DNA from: Streptomyces sp. I05A-00742
GTDB lineage: Bacteria > Actinomycetota > Actinomycetes > Streptomycetales > Streptomycetaceae
DNA: 64,000 bases
Direction: 5' to 3'
Assembly: GCF_013055795.1 (NCBI RefSeq)
Contig: NZ_JABETO010000004.1
Location: forward strand, 235,052 to 299,051
Shown: piece by piece, positions 62,361 to 64,000 of the stretch
Position numbering within the stretch: position 1 is the first letter of the stretch
How the letters are laid out: the number at the start of each line of letters is the position of its first letter
Program-made: the position numbers and the translations under genes
Notes under the pieces: generated by a model
Databases searched by the model: none
Told to the model about the DNA's origin: nothing
Seen by the model: the letters and a program-made list of their open reading frames with translations, nothing else

Positions 62361-63484
62361 GCGCTTCCCGGACACCGGGCGACGACACGCTGCTGTCGTA
62401 CGCCCTGGAGACCGACCCCGACCCGTTCCAGGTGGGCGGTACCGCCACCCTGCGGCTGACCGTGCGCGGGGGCGCCCGCCCCGCGCACTGCCGGCGGATC
62501 GTGGTGGCGGTGCCCACCGGCGCGGGCCCCGGCGAGCTCACTTCGGCGCCCGGCTCGCTCACCGCGGCGGTGACGGGAGGGGACGGCGAGGAGCAGGGTG
62601 GCGGCTGGAGCGCCACCGCGACGACACCGCCCGGGGAGGCGGCGTTCACGTTCACCCCGGCGCGCGGCCAGGGCTGGCTGGCCGGGGTGACCCCGCTGAC
62701 CGTCACGCTCGGACAGATCCGGGTCAACACGGCGACCGGCACCTCGCGGATCCGGATCACCGAGGAGACCTCCGCCTCCGGCGACGGGACGGGCTGGGCC
62801 ACGCGCGGCCGCGACCTCGCGCTGGCGAAGTTCCCCGAAGGGTTCGTCTTCCGCGACCTGCGGCCCGACCGGCTCCACGTGAAGAACGGAGAGAGCGTCG
62901 TCCTCACGTGGCGCGGTTCCCCCGCCACGTACACGATGGCCTGGAACCGCCGCAGGCCCGTACCGGTCACCGCCGACGGCACCTGGACCTCACCACCGCT
63001 GCACGACACCACCGTCTTCCGGCTCGCGGCGACACTTCCGGGATCCGGGGCCGAACGGGTCCTGACCACCCTTGTGACGGTGGCCAGGCCGCATCTACGG
63101 GTCACCGGCCTGCAAGCGGCGGGACGCGTACACCTCTTCGGTACGAGCCAGGAACTCGACGCCCCCACGCCGGGAACCCCGGCCCGCTACACCGCGACCG
63201 CCGACGGGGTACTGCTCGGCCACGTCCGCGCGCACACCGGTCGCACCCCGGCTTCGCTGCGGGTATCAGTCCTGGCGAGCGGCACGCCTGTCTACGGGCA
63301 GCAGTTCGTCTCGGACAACCAGGACAGCTCGCGTCTTCCCTCGGAAACCCCGTTCCATCTGCCGGTCGCGCACGGCTCCACGGTGGTGGTGACCGCGCAG
63401 GGCGCGGAGGGCGACGACTTCGGCCTGACGTGGCTGCCGTACGGCAGCGGCCCGCTTCTGCCGGAGCAGCCCCACGGCAGCTGA
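62357..63484 (+). CDS. beta-rich protein of unknown function, operon gene 7
   Basis: 375 aa, GTG 62357 in a GTGA overlap with gene 6. Same build as gene 6: an N-terminal sandwich (TLRLTVRGGARPAHCRRIVVAVP), a middle with RITEETSASGDGTGWATRG, and the C-terminal domain PHLRVTGLQAAGRVHLFG, DGVLLGHVRAHTG, FVSDNQDSSRLPSETPFHLP and LTWLPYGSG. Last gene of the operon; the island ends about 350 bases further. Confidence 0.72.
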   Translation: MSASRTPGDDTLLSYALETDPDPFQVGGTATLRLTVRGGARPAHCRRIVVAVPTGAGPGELTSAPGSLTAAVTGGDGEEQGGGWSATATTPPGEAAFTFTPARGQGWLAGVTPLTVTLGQIRVNTATGTSRIRITEETSASGDGTGWATRGRDLALAKFPEGFVFRDLRPDRLHVKNGESVVLTWRGSPATYTMAWNRRRPVPVTADGTWTSPPLHDTTVFRLAATLPGSGAERVLTTLVTVARPHLRVTGLQAAGRVHLFGTSQELDAPTPGTPARYTATADGVLLGHVRAHTGRTPASLRVSVLASGTPVYGQQFVSDNQDSSRLPSETPFHLPVAHGSTVVVTAQGAEGDDFGLTWLPYGSGPLLPEQPHGS

Positions 63485-63787
63485 ACAATCCCTCCACACT
63501 GCCCCGCACTCAGACGCCGAACCCCTGCTGCGCGGTGGGCGTCGGGCGTACCCGATCCGGATCGGCTTGCCCGGCGCCGTGGTCGGCACGGCGTCGACGG
63601 GCGGGCCCGGCTTCCGGCGCGGGACTCACCTCGTCCACCCCGCAGGCGCGGCGGAAGGCGTCGTACTCGGCCGCCGTGACGGTGGCGGTCGTCAGACGCT
63701 TCTACGAGCACCTGCGCCGCCACCGCCGGTCGACCCACCCGGCCGGCACCGCCCTCAGCCGGTATCTCGCCGAAGGCCGCATAAAAA
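63485..63787. other. right end of island; possible recombinase fragment
   Basis: No intact gene. On the minus strand GKPIRIGYAR (about 63540-63570) resembles the catalytic N-terminus of serine recombinases (RIGYARxST), but the frame then reads RPPRSRGSA and loses similarity; probably a relic. Confidence 0.3.
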
Positions 63788-63825
63788 AAGCCTCTGACCT
63801 GCGGTTTCCCGCTAGTCAGAGGCTT
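63788..63825 (-). terminator. rho-independent terminator of tRNA-Pro
   Basis: On the minus strand AAGCCTCTGAC and GTCAGAGGCTT pair over 11 bp and are followed by a run of seven T. It lies 12 bases beyond the tRNA 3' end and seems to be supplied by the island. Confidence 0.85.
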
Positions 63826-63835
63826 CTTTCACCGT

Positions 63836-63910
<75 letters not shown>

Positions 63911-64000
63911 GTGCTCGTCCGGCTCGGGCTCGTGCCCCTGCCGACCGCGCAAGAGAACAATACCGCACCCCGTGGGGTGGTCGCGCACGGCTTTGTGGGA

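Larger units (their letters stand above)
41042..63835. mobile_element. genomic island integrated in tRNA-Pro(GGG)
   Basis: About 22.8 kb between the two copies of the tRNA 3' half. A tyrosine-recombinase-like gene is at the left end. The left flank keeps the tRNA's original terminator, and the island supplies a replacement 3' half plus terminator to the intact tRNA at the right, the usual mode for elements using tRNA genes. Cargo: ACP/ketosynthase module and the hemopexin/DUF6603 operon. No replication or conjugation gene is seen, so it is probably a defective or non-autonomous island. Confidence 0.75.

Overview
The window is high-GC actinobacterial DNA and almost certainly comes from a Streptomyces chromosome. 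Nearly every codon ends in G or C, GTG starts and four-base ATGA/GTGA overlaps between genes are common, and the gene families are typical of the genus (DUF6314, DUF488, GlxA/AraC regulators, the ~480-residue GAPDH, a cobalamin riboswitch before metE). Orthology was judged by reading motifs only; no database was searched.

Left part (1-20 kb). A five-part Opp/Dpp-type peptide ABC transporter (substrate-binding protein cut by the window edge, two permeases, two ATPases) runs into a LysR regulator. A cupin, a long-form glyceraldehyde-3-phosphate dehydrogenase, a DUF6314 protein and an alpha/beta hydrolase follow on the minus strand, then an MFS transporter and a lipoprotein. At 12.0-16.6 kb there is an unusual divergent set: an ACC-synthase-like aminotransferase, a phosphatidylserine-decarboxylase-like pyruvoyl decarboxylase and a leaderless S10 serine-carboxypeptidase-like protein, which looks like a small biosynthetic locus. 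Housekeeping-type genes (NAD(P)-dependent epimerase, DUF488, 2H phosphoesterase, MFS) lead to 20 kb.

Middle part (20-41 kb). A leaderless lectin-fold/DUF11-like protein and a 205-residue protein precede a gene split by an IS200/IS605-type tnpB element. Joining the flanks at the shared hexamer TCACGT restores one uninterrupted 442-codon frame. Next come a frameshifted 3-hydroxyacyl-CoA dehydrogenase pseudogene, a cobalamin riboswitch with metE, and a minus-strand valine-degradation operon (mmsA, acyl-CoA dehydrogenase, 3-hydroxyisobutyryl-CoA hydrolase, mmsB, enoyl-CoA hydratase). A second, well-conserved cobalamin riboswitch lies upstream of mmsA in the same orientation, suggesting B12 control of a pathway that ends in propionyl-CoA. 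A Gfo/Idh/MocA oxidoreductase, a small secreted protein, transposase debris, a second GAPDH, a GlxA-type regulator and a methyltransferase complete this part.

Right part (41-64 kb). A ~22.8-kb genomic island is inserted in the 3' end of a tRNA-Pro(GGG) gene. A 48-bp near-perfect repeat of the tRNA 3' half marks both ends, and a tyrosine-recombinase-like protein lies just inside the left end. The cargo has two modules. One is a small carrier-protein pathway (ACP, ketosynthase, thioester-reductase-like SDR, WS/DGAT-like acyltransferase). The other is a ~14.8-kb, seven-gene same-strand operon: two hemopexin/beta-propeller paralogues, a DUF6603 protein, two large unknown proteins (781 and 1243 aa) and two paralogous beta-rich proteins (378 and 375 aa). 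None of the seven has a visible signal peptide. This operon is the best candidate in the window for an undescribed system.
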